A stretch of 64,000 nt of DNA, taken from positions 1 through 64,000 of the forward strand of contig JADNRY010000043.1 of NCBI GenBank assembly GCA_015501585.1, read 5' to 3'. The position numbers were made by a program, and so were the translations under genes. Positions 44,036 to 54,796 of the stretch are shown in pieces. The DNA is from Rhodocollybia butyracea. Taxonomy: Eukaryota; Basidiomycota; Agaricomycetes; Agaricales; Omphalotaceae. Numbering within the stretch: position 1 is the stretch's first letter; every line of letters starts with the position of its first letter. Under the pieces are notes generated by a model. That model was not told where the DNA came from and ran no database searches. It was given only the letters and a program-made list of their open reading frames with translations.

Positions 44036-47022
44036 TTGGAAGGGCATCCAGAGAAATTTGAAATATGGTCAGATCATCAGAATTTGACTTACTTTAAATC
44101 AGCTCAAAAGTTAACTCGGAGACAAGCACGATGGGCTCTGTACCTCACAAGGTTCAGTTACTCCCTACACCACAAACCAGGGAAATCAATGCAAGCCAAA
44201 GACCCTCTGTCCAGGAGGCCAGATCATGAGAATGGGATAGACCTTGATAACAATGACCAAAGTTTGCTCAAACCTGAATTTTTTGCCATTCAGGCTATCG
44301 AGGCATCTCATGCATCGCCTGTCAATGACGATCAAATCCTAAGAGAGGTCAAGGAAGCACTACTTTCTGATGAAGTGACAAAGGATTACAAGTCACTGCT
44401 CAAGTCAGGACCACAAGAGTTTAAGAAATCTCTAGAAGAATGGAACTATGAAAATGGTCTATTACTTTACCGTGGAAAAGTTTACATACCAAAGAGCACA
44501 AATGATCACTTGCAACGACGAATTGTTGAAATCCACCATGACATAACCTCTGCAGGACATCCTGGCAGATGGAAAACATATGAACTCATCTCTAGAAATT
44601 ACTGGTGGCCAGGGATGTCAATCTTTGTAAAGCATTATGTCACAGGTTGTGACACATGTCAGCGGATGAAAAACCGCCCACAAAAGCCTTTTGGGACCTT
44701 ACAACCAAACATGGTGCCTAATGGACCATGGGAGATTAATACCATTGATCTGATCACTCAGATACCAGAATCTGATGGGTACAATGCAATATGTGTAGTG
44801 GTGGACCGCCTATTAAAAAGGGCACACTTCTATCCCATTACACTAAAATTTTTGGCCAAAGATCTGGCACAACTACTCTATGACAGGATCTATCCATTGC
44901 ATGGACTACCATTACAGATCATCTCTGACCAAGGACCACAGTTTGCAGGGGAGATTTTCCAAGAATGGTGCAAACTACTTGGAATTCAATCCACAATGTC
45001 TACTGCATACCACCCACAGACAGATGGTCAAACTGAACGTGTTAATCAGATTCTGGAACAGTACCTTAGGTGCTATGTTGATTATAATCTCAGTGATTGG
45101 GCAAAACTGTTAAGTACAGCAGAATTTGCCTACAACAACTTAGCACATGAGGGCACAAAGGAGAGTCCATTCTTCTTGGAATATGGACGTCATCTCCGTG
45201 CGGGTCCAACATTATTAAAGGAGGGTCTTCCAATTGACCTAAATGACATGATGCAAAGAAGATTTGAAGCCCAAGAGCAGGCAAAAGCAACTCTAAAGTT
45301 AGCAGCTGAGTGGATGAAATTGTTATGACTCGATCAATAGTCTCGTCCAAACCTTCACAGTACGTAACTTGGCAGTAAAAATGATAAGAGAAATTAATGA
45401 GATTATAGAGCAAGCCTTTCCGTTCGTTGAAACCGCTAGGCAAAAAATATATACTCAAACAACTAGGCTCAAGTAAAGTTAGTAACTAGTTTGTAATACA
45501 AAACTCACAGAAGTTATTATTTGGAGATAGCTCGACAAATAATAATAATAAGATTACCCTCGGAGATAGCTCAACAAGCAGTAATATGAATCAGAACTAG
45601 TACTTGGAGATGGCTCAACAAGTAGTAGTGAGTGTGGTGTCTAGTACTTGGAGATAGCTCAACAAGTAATAGTGAGTGTGGTGTCTAGTACTCGGAGATA
45701 GCTCAACAAGTAATAGTGAGTGTGATGTCTAATACTTGGAGATAGCTCAACAAGTAATAGGAAGTTGCAACTCGGAGATAGCTCAACAAGTGGCAATTAA
45801 AGAAGTATTCACTAGGAGATAGCTCAACAGGTGAATGTTAGTGGATACAACTTGGAGTTAGCTCAACAAGATGTATAAATGTGTATTGTAACTTGGAGAT
45901 AGCTCAACAATATACAATGAGTTGGTCTGGTGATTCACACAAGTGATAACAGCAAACAAGTGGGGGTTTGGATTTAAGAAAAATAATACGTCTAACGTAC
46001 ATTGGTAAATCTAGACTACTTATATACTGTGCAATGTGTACTAGTTAGGAAATGCTGCGGAATGACTAGATTTGAGTCATAACTGCGGAAATACTGCGGA
46101 TGAGTCAGTCTGACTATGTAATGCTGTGCAATGACTAATATTGAGTCATGTATGCGGAACCGTAGTTGACTCAGATATCTGGCTGTGCAATGACTGATAT
46201 TGAGTCATTGATGTAAAGAGGCTATGCAATGATGTCATAGCTGTGGAGCAGTGATGTGATATCATAACTGCGGAGCAATGGAATGACATCATGATTGTGG
46301 AGTAGCAAGATGACATCATAGTTGTGGAGCTAGAATGATGTCATGACTGTGCAGACTGTGCAGTGACTGTTAAAGATCATTCTGGTGTTCTGGAAGAATG
46401 TGTGCAGCATTAACCCAAATGGTGTTGAATAACTAATGAATGTAAAATGATAAGTAGAAGTATTAATGATAGTGTTCATAGTTGGTTACAGAAGAAAAAA
46501 GATTGGGTGTATAGGTTTAGATCCGGGTCATAACAGAAATGGTACTATGACCTGGGTGTACCGAACATTCCATTCAAAGTTGGAGACCTTGTATTACTAA
46601 ATATCAAGGACTACCAAACTACAGAACGAGCACTCTGGCCTCGATATGAAGGACCATTCAAAATTATTGAAAAGTTGTCTGAAGTAACATTCAAACTGGA
46701 GTTGCCAGAAAAGTACCGTGCAATACACCCTGTATTTCATGCCAGCAAACTAGCCACCTATAATGAACCAACTATTGTTGGGCAAAAGAGTCCCACACCT
46801 CAACCAGTTACAATTGGTGGACAAGAGGAGTGGGTTGTGGAAGAAATTCTCCAACACAGAGTTCGTGGAAAAACCACCCAATACCTTGTACGATGGAAAG
46901 GATTCACTCGTGATCACGATACATGGGAACCTGAAGGAAATTTAAGGAATGCTCAGGAGATGATAAGAAAGTATAAAGCAAAAGGCCTCAAAGCTGTGAG
47001 GATGATGGAATTTGATGATTAA
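44036..47022 (+). pseudogene. Chromovirus RNase H remnant and integrase with chromodomain, split by a solo LTR
   Basis: After the RNase H tail (TRRQARWALYLTRFSYSLHH) comes the integrase: the HHCC zinc finger (HHDITSAGHPG...CDTCQRMK), then the core D in NTIDLITQIP, D in ISDQGPQFAGE and E in QTDGQTERVNQ. Coding reaches 45320, is interrupted by the LTR at 45321-46535 plus its GAAAT duplication, and resumes in frame as YYDLGVPNIPFKVGDLVLLN. The C-terminus (about 46840-46965) is a chromodomain, WVVEEILQHRVRGKTTQYLV then RWKGFTRDHDTWEPEGNL, which in chromoviruses directs integration toward modified histones. The stop is just after FDD at 47020-47022. Confidence 0.9.
45321..46535 (-). mobile_element. 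Solo LTR of the Gag-only Gypsy family inserted in the integrase
   Basis: TGTTATGACTCGATC...CCGGGTCATAACA in inverted orientation, 1215 bp, flanked by perfect GAAAT duplications (45316-45320 and 46536-46540). It has ten hairpin units instead of nine, which accounts for its 46 extra bases. Loss of the internal region by LTR-LTR recombination is the usual origin. Confidence 0.93.
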
Positions 47023-47054
47023 ACTCTGATTTCTCAACGGAGCTCAAATCTAAA

Positions 47055-47078
47055 GGGGGGGGGGGGGGGGGGGGGTGA
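47055..47078 (+). other. G-run polypurine tract of the chromovirus
   Basis: TAAA is followed by an uninterrupted run of 21 G (47055-47075) and then TGA before the 3' LTR. The run is far longer than a usual tract and is prone to slippage in vivo and in sequencing. Confidence 0.7.
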
Positions 47079-47482
47079 TGTCACAGATTTCTATTCATTT
47101 GCTTTATCTTATATTTTATCTTAGCTATCAATATCTTATCTATCAATATCTTATCTGTGCCAGGGGCTTATCATTACATTAGATCTATATCTTATTTATT
47201 ACTTAAAGTTGATAGATACCAGATGTATTACTGTCTAACCTTGACAGACAGTGTCACCTTTTGACAGATAGTTTCACCTTGACAGTAGAACCTTCTAGAC
47301 CTACCCAGAGTAAAGTACTCTGGGTCCTATTTAGTTACACATGTATATAAGTAGTGGGGTCTGCTCCTACAGTCCCCAGACTCAAGAACATCTTATTGTC
47401 TTCATACAAGCATCTCTCTCTTACACTTAGCTTCTTACTTCCCCTATCAACACATTAAGCAGGTGAGCTTAGATTTGTGATA
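47079..47482 (+). repeat. 3' LTR of the chromovirus
   Basis: TGTCACAGATTTC...TTTGTGATA, matching 39334-39741. Followed by GTTCT, and by GTACT ten bases later. Confidence 0.85.
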
Positions 47483-47489
47483 GTTCTTT

Positions 47490-49391
47490 GATGTACTTTT
47501 CAATATAATCAAGTAACTTGATTTTCCTACACTTGACAGGTACTTATTATGATACTTGTGGCACTGATATCTTGTTTTAAATGCCTCACTGTTGCTGCAC
47601 AAGTAAAAAGTACTACCATATGTGTTGTAGTAACTTAAAACTTATGAAGAAACTTTGTGTACTTAATGTGGTCACACTGAGGGATAGTAAGCGCTTGAGT
47701 GGCCAAAAACAATAAGTATTGACAAGCAAGTGTGAATAAACAGTTTTACTGGTGCTAATTACCCAGCCCCATATATTTATGTGTTTTTTTCTGTTAGAGT
47801 ACATGTAAGTACTCTAGAGTAAATTATAATTTGCTCTGCTATGAGTGTCGATGATCCCGCATGCTTCAACAGACTACGAGACTTGATGCCCTCTGTATCT
47901 GAGCACCATTACCTCGGTTCCTATTCTAACTGTGCTTGTTGCATGTTACCGCATCAGCAGTTTCACAACCCTGTAGGGGGCATAGGAGGTATGGGAGGTG
48001 TGAGGCATTTTTGTCCCACGTCGATTCCACAGAACTTCCACACCCTACAAGTTCTACACCCACCCACATCATTCAAGTTTCCTCTATAGGCTACGGCCCA
48101 ATTGTAAGATATCCGAATCAAAATTGGACTTTGGAGCCCTAGCAAACACAAGTTTGAAGTATGTGTATGCTTGTAAATTCAAGGTAACATACCTAAGGCA
48201 GCATCTGCGAGTCAAGGCTCAATAAAATGTGAACTTGAGCAATCAAATGATGACTGCTCCAACAGAACAAGTGATAATTCACCAAGACACTCAAAGATCA
48301 CGTCACTACTAGGCTTATAACTTAAGAAGTATATGGCTTCAAACGAATTATGTATCAACGTCAACAGAACCTGTCGCTTTTCTCTTTTCGCCAATCGACT
48401 AATTCCTTGTCAAGTTGAGTCTCTTGCCGCAAATTTGAGATTGAAAAATCTGGTTAGCATTGAGCGGAGGTATTCAGATGATATAGTTATTTGGCAATTG
48501 TCAGTTCATCATTTACTTGTTTCCTTTAGTTACGGCTTACCTTTATTACTCTAATAAGTAGTTTTCACTCAGTCTTCCGAGTTTTCAAGTACATGGCAGC
48601 AATCGACTTACTCTGCTTTCAAACTGATGTCTTGTTGCAGCCTCTGGAGTCGTTTCGAAGATAATGCATGTATCACAAGTAAGTTTTCACATTAACTTTA
48701 ATCTCTGTATAGCGCTCAACAACCGTTCAGGAATCACGGAATGTGCATCTGTTTTAGCATCCTGCAGCCTACTGGTAACCGGCTCTACCTAATCCTCCGG
48801 TCCAAGGTCCCAGTGGTATGAATTGCCTTAACCATACCATTTCTCTTCACTGATCTCCTTGCTAGCTCATGCAACGGCAGCTCAACTCAGCTCGACGGGA
48901 AGACGCCTGCCTACATGCTGGTCTCACTGATGGGAGGCTTGCGGCTGGTAATCATCGGTTTGGTCCATGTACATGTAAGTAATGAGATGTCTACTAGTAT
49001 TTGGTAGTTTAAAGTTGTTTTGTTGAATTCCTCTCGATGTGTATCAGTTTAGTACTTCTAGTATTGTATGTAGCATTGTGACCATTGAAAATATATCTGT
49101 TTACTCTTTTTATTATGTGAATTGATGTTCGAAGGGCGTCATTGGGATGGTAGTCTTGCATGGGTAGGTTATGGGTCAGGTGTGGATTGGGTGTGGACCG
49201 CGCATGGGTTAAGCATAAGTTGAGTGTGGGAGATATGGGAGGTCAATGCATGCCCCTTGTGGCCACACCACCCTTTGTGGGTTATGGGAGAGTGTGGGCG
49301 TTGTAGAGCCACACCCTCCCACGGGGTTGTGAAACTGCTGATGCGCCCCGTTGTGCACTTATCCACCATATCCGCTACCGTACCCGCTGTA
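47490..49391. other. Intergenic DNA
   Basis: Short frames only; none has a recognised domain. No LTR or TIR boundaries were found. Confidence 0.35.
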
Positions 49392-49706
49392 CATCAGGAA
49401 AAGCCGTTTTTGCCTAGGTGACCCCAGAGTGGCCTAAAGCAAACTAGGTGACCTAGGAATTTGGGCTCGTCCCTTGCCAGTCAAGGCTCTTGAGGATTCC
49501 CTAGGCAAGCCTAGGTTTGCCCAGGGGAACACCTGGGGAACACCTAGGCTTGCCCTGGGTTTGCCTAGGATACCCTAGGGAATCCTCAAGAGCCTTGACT
49601 GGCAAGGGATGAGCCCAAATTCCTAGGATGCCATAGGATTCATAGGTCACCTAGTTTGCTTTAGGCCACTCTGGGGTCACCTAGGCAAAAAAGGCTTTTC
49701 CTGATG
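49392..49706. mobile_element. Palindromic fold-back element, copy A (315 bp)
   Basis: Arms start CATCAGGAAAAGCCG and end GGCTTTTCCTGATG, and are complementary through almost their whole length (TTTGCCTAGGTGACC, GGCCTAAAGCAAACTAGG, CCCTTGCCAGTCAAGGCTC and their complements), with a small central loop around 49528-49545. No ORF. Copy B is at 61577-61877. No convincing target duplication was found. Confidence 0.85.
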
Positions 49707-51039
49707 CTATCTGTTGCTCGCCCGGACGATTGCTTGTTTGTACCCATTGCTTTGTGCCTGTTTGCTTGCTTGCTTGTTGTCATCCTGGCGCCCGATTGAT
49801 TGCTTGTTGGGCCTGTTTGCTCACTCTTTATTGTTGCTAGAGCACTGCGCTTGCTCGCTATGGCTGGTGGAGCTGTTTGCCTGTTGGAACTGTTTTTTTT
49901 GCTCCTGTGCTGCTGCTGGCTCCAGTGGCTCTGATTGCTCGATTGAAGATTGTTTGTTCTTTTGCTATTGAGAACTGGTACCGTTGTGATGGAGAAGCTG
50001 TTCCAGGATTTAGTGGGAGTGTTGAAGTACATATAACTGTACATAGTTGTTGCTTGGGCATTTTGCCACTAAGTCGGGGATTGCTGCGCAGCAGCATTAA
50101 GGATATTTAAAACAACATGTTAAGTAGCATCATTGAGTAGTAGAGGTGGTCACAAATGCACATTTGAGTGCATTCGCCACTCATGACATGAGTATGGACC
50201 CCGCCGGGAGCCATACTTGCACTCAAATGTGATTCACCACGAGTATACACTTGTGGTGAGTACACATTCGAGTGTACAAGCGCAGTGTACTTAGTTTTTC
50301 TATACTACATTAATGATATTAATAATTATAAGTATTATTACTACCTAAATTACTTGTGGTGGGGGATGCGAGAATGTATCAAAAAAGTTGCCGGCGTTTA
50401 TAGAGAGGTGCCGCCGGGTCATATGACCCTTCAAACGCGTTTGATGGCACATGACAGCCCCCTGTAGTAGATTGTATTATTGTAATAGTAGTACAATAGT
50501 ATAATTAGTGGTGTACCATAATTATTAGTACTCTATTCCAGTAATTGTAGTCATTAATTAGTTATAATAGTAACAGTGCACTGTAGGCTCTCGCGCGGTA
50601 TATGTATTTTTCACTTGTTCTTCCTCTCTTTGCAAGTTAGTAACTATATGTCCCTTTCCGGTCTTCGCACCATAGCCTATCCGTCTGTTTCAACTTTTGT
50701 GTTAGTTTGTGTTTTATTTTATTATGAATTCACTTACTTTGGAGTCGATGGGCTTCTTTTATTTCAGTCATTACTGCATCAATATCTGAGAGTTACACTT
50801 GGTTCTCAAGTTATAGATGTAATTTTTCAAAATGTCTAAAATTTTGCAAAGACCCAAAAGTTTGTCAAAATTTGTCAAATCTAAATTCTAAGTTTTCCTG
50901 ATGTATTTCACCCAATTTACAATTACATGAATTATCAAAGTTGTTCAAATTTATCGAATTAGTAGGCTTTTCAGTATTGACAGACTCTTTTTCAAAATTA
51001 TGACATATTTTGTGGAGAGAGTTTCCTGATGATGATGAG
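49707..51039. other. Intergenic DNA
   Basis: 49720-49960 is rich in TTGCTTGCT-type repeats. A small inverted repeat (CACATTTGAGTGCA...TGCACTCAAATGTG type) lies at about 50158-50235. 50840-51030 resembles the AT-rich segment at 35573-35800. I see no gene. Confidence 0.35.
50072..50104. repeat. 33-bp dispersed palindromic motif, copy 2
   Basis: Matches 17579-17611 except for one base; contains GATTGCTGCGCAGCAGC. Confidence 0.7.
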
Positions 51040-52575
51040 GGTAATGGGGTCGGGTAGCTTTTGCTTTAGTCAATCCAAAACATTCTATGACCTTTCAAAG
51101 ATAGGGCTGTTGGTCAAGTGTTCAGATACATTTGGAACAATCCCGTGTAATTCACATTCCAAGGAACGCAGTTGGTTCTCCTAGATCATGACATTCCCAT
51201 AATTTCAATAACTCATTTTTCTTTTTATGAACAAGATCTTGTCCTTGCCAAGAAAGAGTGCATCATCAACATACAGTGATGGCGGAAATTGATGAACCAC
51301 CCCGTGACCTACTGAATAGGCAAATCTTACTCAGTTGCCATTCAGTACCTAATTTGGGTGGTTCATCAATTTCCGCCATCACTGTAGATGATGGCAGTCA
51401 TGGTTTTGCCATTTGATTTACAGATGTATACACCAGTGGCATCTGAAGAGCAACGCTTAAATCCCAATTTTCCCATGGAGGTGTTACATGAGAAATCCAA
51501 TTGTCAGGATTATTCCTGGCAGCTTTGTGTTTAGCGGGTATCATATCACTGTCAAGATCTGTGATAAAAGATGATTCTTCAAGGGAATCAGAGATTGCAT
51601 GCGAAAGAAGATATTTTTGTAATTCAACTCCCCCTTCCTGAGCTAGTTTAGTCAGAAGTGCTTCCTCTTCCATCTCAGAATCAGGATTAGGGCCAGGTGG
51701 TGGCAGTGTGACCATATGGTTATAATCAGGACTCAATGGATGTGGTGGTGGAACCGGTTGCGGAACTTGATCAGGAACTATATTGCGAGCAGGCACAAGT
51801 CCACATCTAGCATGTCCAAAGTGCTCAGCATGTTCTTCACAATCAGCTTGTTGACTCCAAGTGCCAGGGCACAAGGGTGCACAGTGTTCTCTAGTGGGGT
51901 TTACATGTATCCACGATTCAATGTCTTCAGGACAGTAGCTGAATGGATTAGGACCGGGAGCAGGTGGTGAAGGGTCTCTTGCTTGAAAAAATAAAGACAT
52001 AAGCACCACAGCCAAAGGTTCTGAAGTACAAGACATCAGGTTTCTTTTTGAGAACACCTTCAATTGGTGTCTTCCAGTTCAATCCACCGGTTGTACACAA
52101 GTACTCCGGTGGAATATGAAAAGTGCTACCAAGAGTCTGGGAAACATGTGTGGTGGTGCATGACTTCAGATTTCTCCATAAGTGTACTGTTGATACATTC
52201 TGCTCTATGATTCTGTTGATGAACATAAGGTTTGGTCATCTGAATATCAATACCCTTAGATTTGAGGATAAATTCTTTTGAGATAAGTTCTCCCCCTTGA
52301 TTAATGCGGAAATGCATGAGTTTGCGTCCAGTTTGTTCTTCCGCCCAAGGTTTGAGATCCTTGAAGTTTCTGGTTTTGTCGCAGCATGATTGACGTGACA
52401 TGAGAAGAGACAGCTAGAGTTTCAACCAAGTCTGCGTGGATCAAATCCAGAGGATGAGATGCTTGTTTCTCAGATTTAGGATATGCTTTGGAGGCAGCCT
52501 TTCCAAGCGCGCAACCTTTGCATGGAGATTCTTTATCTAGTGTTGATAACTTAGGTAGGCACTCTAGACTCAAGT
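51040..52575 (-). pseudogene. Copia pol fragment, minus strand (integrase to RT end)
   Basis: In shifting minus-strand frames: the GAG-pre-integrase motif CKGCALGKAASKAYPKSEKQ with PLDLIHADLVE; integrase INQGGELISKEFILKSKGID and YVHQQNHRAECINSTLME; FRTFGCGAYVFIF; the proline-rich linker (PNPFSYCPEDIESW); then the RT end LGFKRCSSDATGVYICKSNG and the catalytic YVDDALFLG. The integrase second catalytic D is replaced (INQGG where R-D-N/R-G-G is usual). Most of the RT palm before YVDD is deleted. A MITE at 51274-51384 splits YVDD. Same family as 1-1690. The end at about 51040 abuts TTTCCTGATGATG. Confidence 0.85.
51274..51384. mobile_element. 111-bp Tc1/mariner-like MITE inside the Copia YVDD codons
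   Basis: Inverted ends CAGTGATGGCGGAAATTGAT and ATCAATTTCCGCCATCACTG continue as a perfect 29-bp TIR, flanked by TA on both sides (51272-51273, 51385-51386). TA duplication and small size fit a mariner-derived MITE. Removing it restores the minus-strand reading AIIYVDDALFLG. Confidence 0.88.
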
Positions 52576-53215
52576 GGATTTAAAGTCTGCTCAAGTTTGA
52601 ACATCTGCCAAGCCTCCACTTGAGCACCCCATGTCCCTCAAGTCATCCCAGGTCATCCCAGGTCAGCTCAAGGTTGGAGTCCAGCCATTCATGGGCTCCA
52701 GTGCACTCAAGTTCACCTTCATCCTGCCTTAGCACACTCAGGGTAAGGACAGTGTGTAGTACAGGCTTGAGCGTGCTCAGATGTCACCTTAGCTGACTCA
52801 AGTATCATCCATTGAAAGCTAGAACCTGAGCAAACTTAACAGCTCTCAGTCGACTCAAGCAGTATAAGTAATTATATTAAACTACCAAAATCATACATCA
52901 AAGTCATTTTTTACACAATCACAACCAAGAAAGTCGGCAAACTTCACAAGGTTACTTTGACTCAGACTGACCTCAAGTGCACTAAAGTCACTCAAGTTAC
53001 ACTCAAGGGAGCCCTTAGAAGCTTTCAAGTACACTTTAAACTGACCTCACTGCACTTAAATTACTTGAGCTCACTTGAAGTCTCAGAGAGCATGTCTTAA
53101 GTCTCCCACTTCACTATCCTTGATCTCTATCAAAACATCCTTGAGACACAACTACAGCTCATAACAATGCATTCACATAACGTACATATTACAAAGTACA
53201 GTCAATGGCATATAC
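52576..53215. repeat. CTCAAG-rich region
   Basis: The words CTCAAGT, ACTCAAG and CTTGAGC recur more than fifteen times across 52565-53060, with CCAGGTCATCCCAGGTCA as a local tandem. No ORF. It may be the inside of a small DNA transposon, but the ends are not resolved. Confidence 0.5.
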
Positions 53216-53611
53216 TTATGGCAGCGACTCCTTCTCCGTCCCCTTTGCCGCATGCTTTCCATTAGCAGACCCCTGTCTTTGTGCTCTGGTACTTCCCCCC
53301 ACTTTCCCCTCTGCCCCTTTTGATGTACACTTACGACTCTGTTTTTCCTTACCACCTCCAGCCTTCTTCTTTGGTCGCACCACTTCTTCCTCAGTAGAGC
53401 TCTCACGCTCATCCTTGGCAGGATCCTTACAATGGCGCTTCTGCTTCTTCTTTCCCTTTGATACAACCTCCTCCCTGTCATTGCCTGAACCCTCTTCATC
53501 ATTGGTTGAACTGCGGCGCTGTTTCTGCTTCATCCCAACGGCCTCACCTTTCTTCTTACTAGGACCCAAGTCATGTTTCTCCACTACAGCCCAATGCTCC
53601 CTGGTGGACAT
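53216..53611 (-). CDS. Hypothetical lysine-rich protein (131 residues)
   Basis: Open frame MSTREHWAVVEKHDLGPSKK...AAKGTEKESLP. It is strongly basic and low-complexity (KKKQKRHCKDPAKD, VVRPKKKAGGGKEKQSRK) with acidic patches (NDEEGSGNDREE), as in nuclear or nucleolar tails. No domain is recognised. A plus-strand frame overlaps (53205-53675), but its composition looks like the shadow of this one. Could be the first exon of a longer gene or non-coding. Confidence 0.35.
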   Translation of the reverse strand: MSTREHWAVVEKHDLGPSKKKGEAVGMKQKQRRSSTNDEEGSGNDREEVVSKGKKKQKRHCKDPAKDERESSTEEEVVRPKKKAGGGKEKQSRKCTSKGAEGKVGGSTRAQRQGSANGKHAAKGTEKESLP

Positions 53612-53619
53612 CTTGTATC

Positions 53620-54796
53620 AGCATGCTGTTCCCTCCTTCCAAGCTTCATTTCATCAAAAAGAGTGTGGGGGTTGAATTCCTTCCCGCTTCAAAGTATGTG
53701 AAGTCCAACTTCTAGGCAGCACGTTAGCTTAATGCGCATGTGAAAGTTTGAGAGAAAAATAAAAATAAAAATGCGGAAACAAAGGCCACCTCCCCATCGC
53801 TGGGGTGGCGTTGAACAGATGAAGGCTACATATAAAAACAAAAGCTGCTAAGAGATGCTCACCTTGAAAGAAAGTTATGCTGTAATGCGTCAAAATGCAT
53901 GTCCTCGGATGTATGACATCTTGTGATATTTGACGCTCACAATGAACACTGCACGTGTCAACCACATAGCAAACCACTGTCGTGGAGGCATACATGGGCT
54001 GGTCTTTCAAAACCAAGGGGAACCAGCTGCCGGAGCCTACTGAAGAGCTGGAGGGCAAGATGATGGCTAATGAAGTTATAGATATTTTTTGTGAGTACTT
54101 TATTGCAACTTTTTGGCTAGAAGCTGACGTGAAAAACAGCCATGGAGCACAAGACCATTCAATGTTCTACTCAGGATAAATGGGCCTCCCAGTCTCTTGA
54201 GAGCCAGGCTCATTCTCACCCCCCCCCCCCCCCCCCCCCCATTAGCTCACACGTATGCCATTACTATGAGGACCATGGAGTTCTACCATACTTATTGCAT
54301 TGGACGTCATTTAACTAAATTACAGAAGTAAATACTCCCTTGTATGCTTGAACCACTTTATGTCTGCCAAAAAGAAGGAGCAGCTTCGAAAAGGTGAAGG
54401 TCAGCCTAAAGGAAGGTTGGGCGGGGTGTACAATTGCGGGTGCAAGCTCAGAAAGACTGTGATACAATCATGCCCCATCGGCTTCTCTCAGATCATCATC
54501 AGATCACCTTTACAATCATTGCAGCATCATTCCGATTCTATCCCATTTATTCCCATCACCTTATCTCTTATCTTCATCCAATGTTGTACCACCATTGAAC
54601 TCTTTGGATTACCTTCTAACTGGTTCTTATTATCTTTTGATTATATTCCCTTTCCAATCCATTCATTCCTATTGTCTTATATTGATATTATTACTTTGGT
54701 CTCCCAAACTTGTCTCCAACTATTGTCTTTTCCACAGGTATATAAGTAGTGGTACTTTGTACGGTAGACCTCAGTTTAAATATCATTGAACCAATC
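53620..54796. other. Intergenic / possible LTR region
   Basis: The hairpin CACCTCCCC...GGGGTGGCG at 53791-53815 matches 36238-36265. A run of 22 C lies at 54219-54240, the complement of a G-run purine tract, hinting at an inverted LTR element end. 54500-54760 has a TATA-like GGTATATAAGTAGTGG and precedes a Gypsy gag frame, so it probably contains that element's 5' LTR, but its limits are not resolved. Confidence 0.4.

Larger units (their letters stand above)
39334..47482 (+). mobile_element. Chromovirus (Ty3/Gypsy with integrase chromodomain), damaged
   Basis: LTRs of about 405 bp flank an ORF0, gag, protease-RT, RNase H-integrase and a C-terminal chromodomain. A solo LTR of another family sits in the integrase (45321-46535). 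Left flank GTACT (39329-39333) and right flank GTTCT (47483-47487) are an imperfect 5-bp duplication. LTRs differ in several places, so this is older than the 2171-9463 element. Confidence 0.9.

Noticed and set aside
47493..47497. GTACT as the exact right target duplication of the chromovirus
   Set aside because: It lies about ten bases beyond the LTR end inferred from the TGTCACA/TGTGATA termini; the adjacent GTTCT is the more likely, mutated copy.
49661..50044. Minus-strand ORF of 127 residues (Ser/Asn/Gln-rich)
   Set aside because: Composition follows a TTGCTTG-type low-complexity tract and the frame overlaps the end of a palindromic element.
51040..52575. Functional Copia integrase
   Set aside because: Frames shift, catalytic residues are altered and the element is deleted and interrupted.
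53205..53675. Plus-strand ORF of 156 residues
   Set aside because: Overlaps a lysine-rich minus-strand frame; its Phe/Ser/Leu composition is that of a reverse complement of charged codons.
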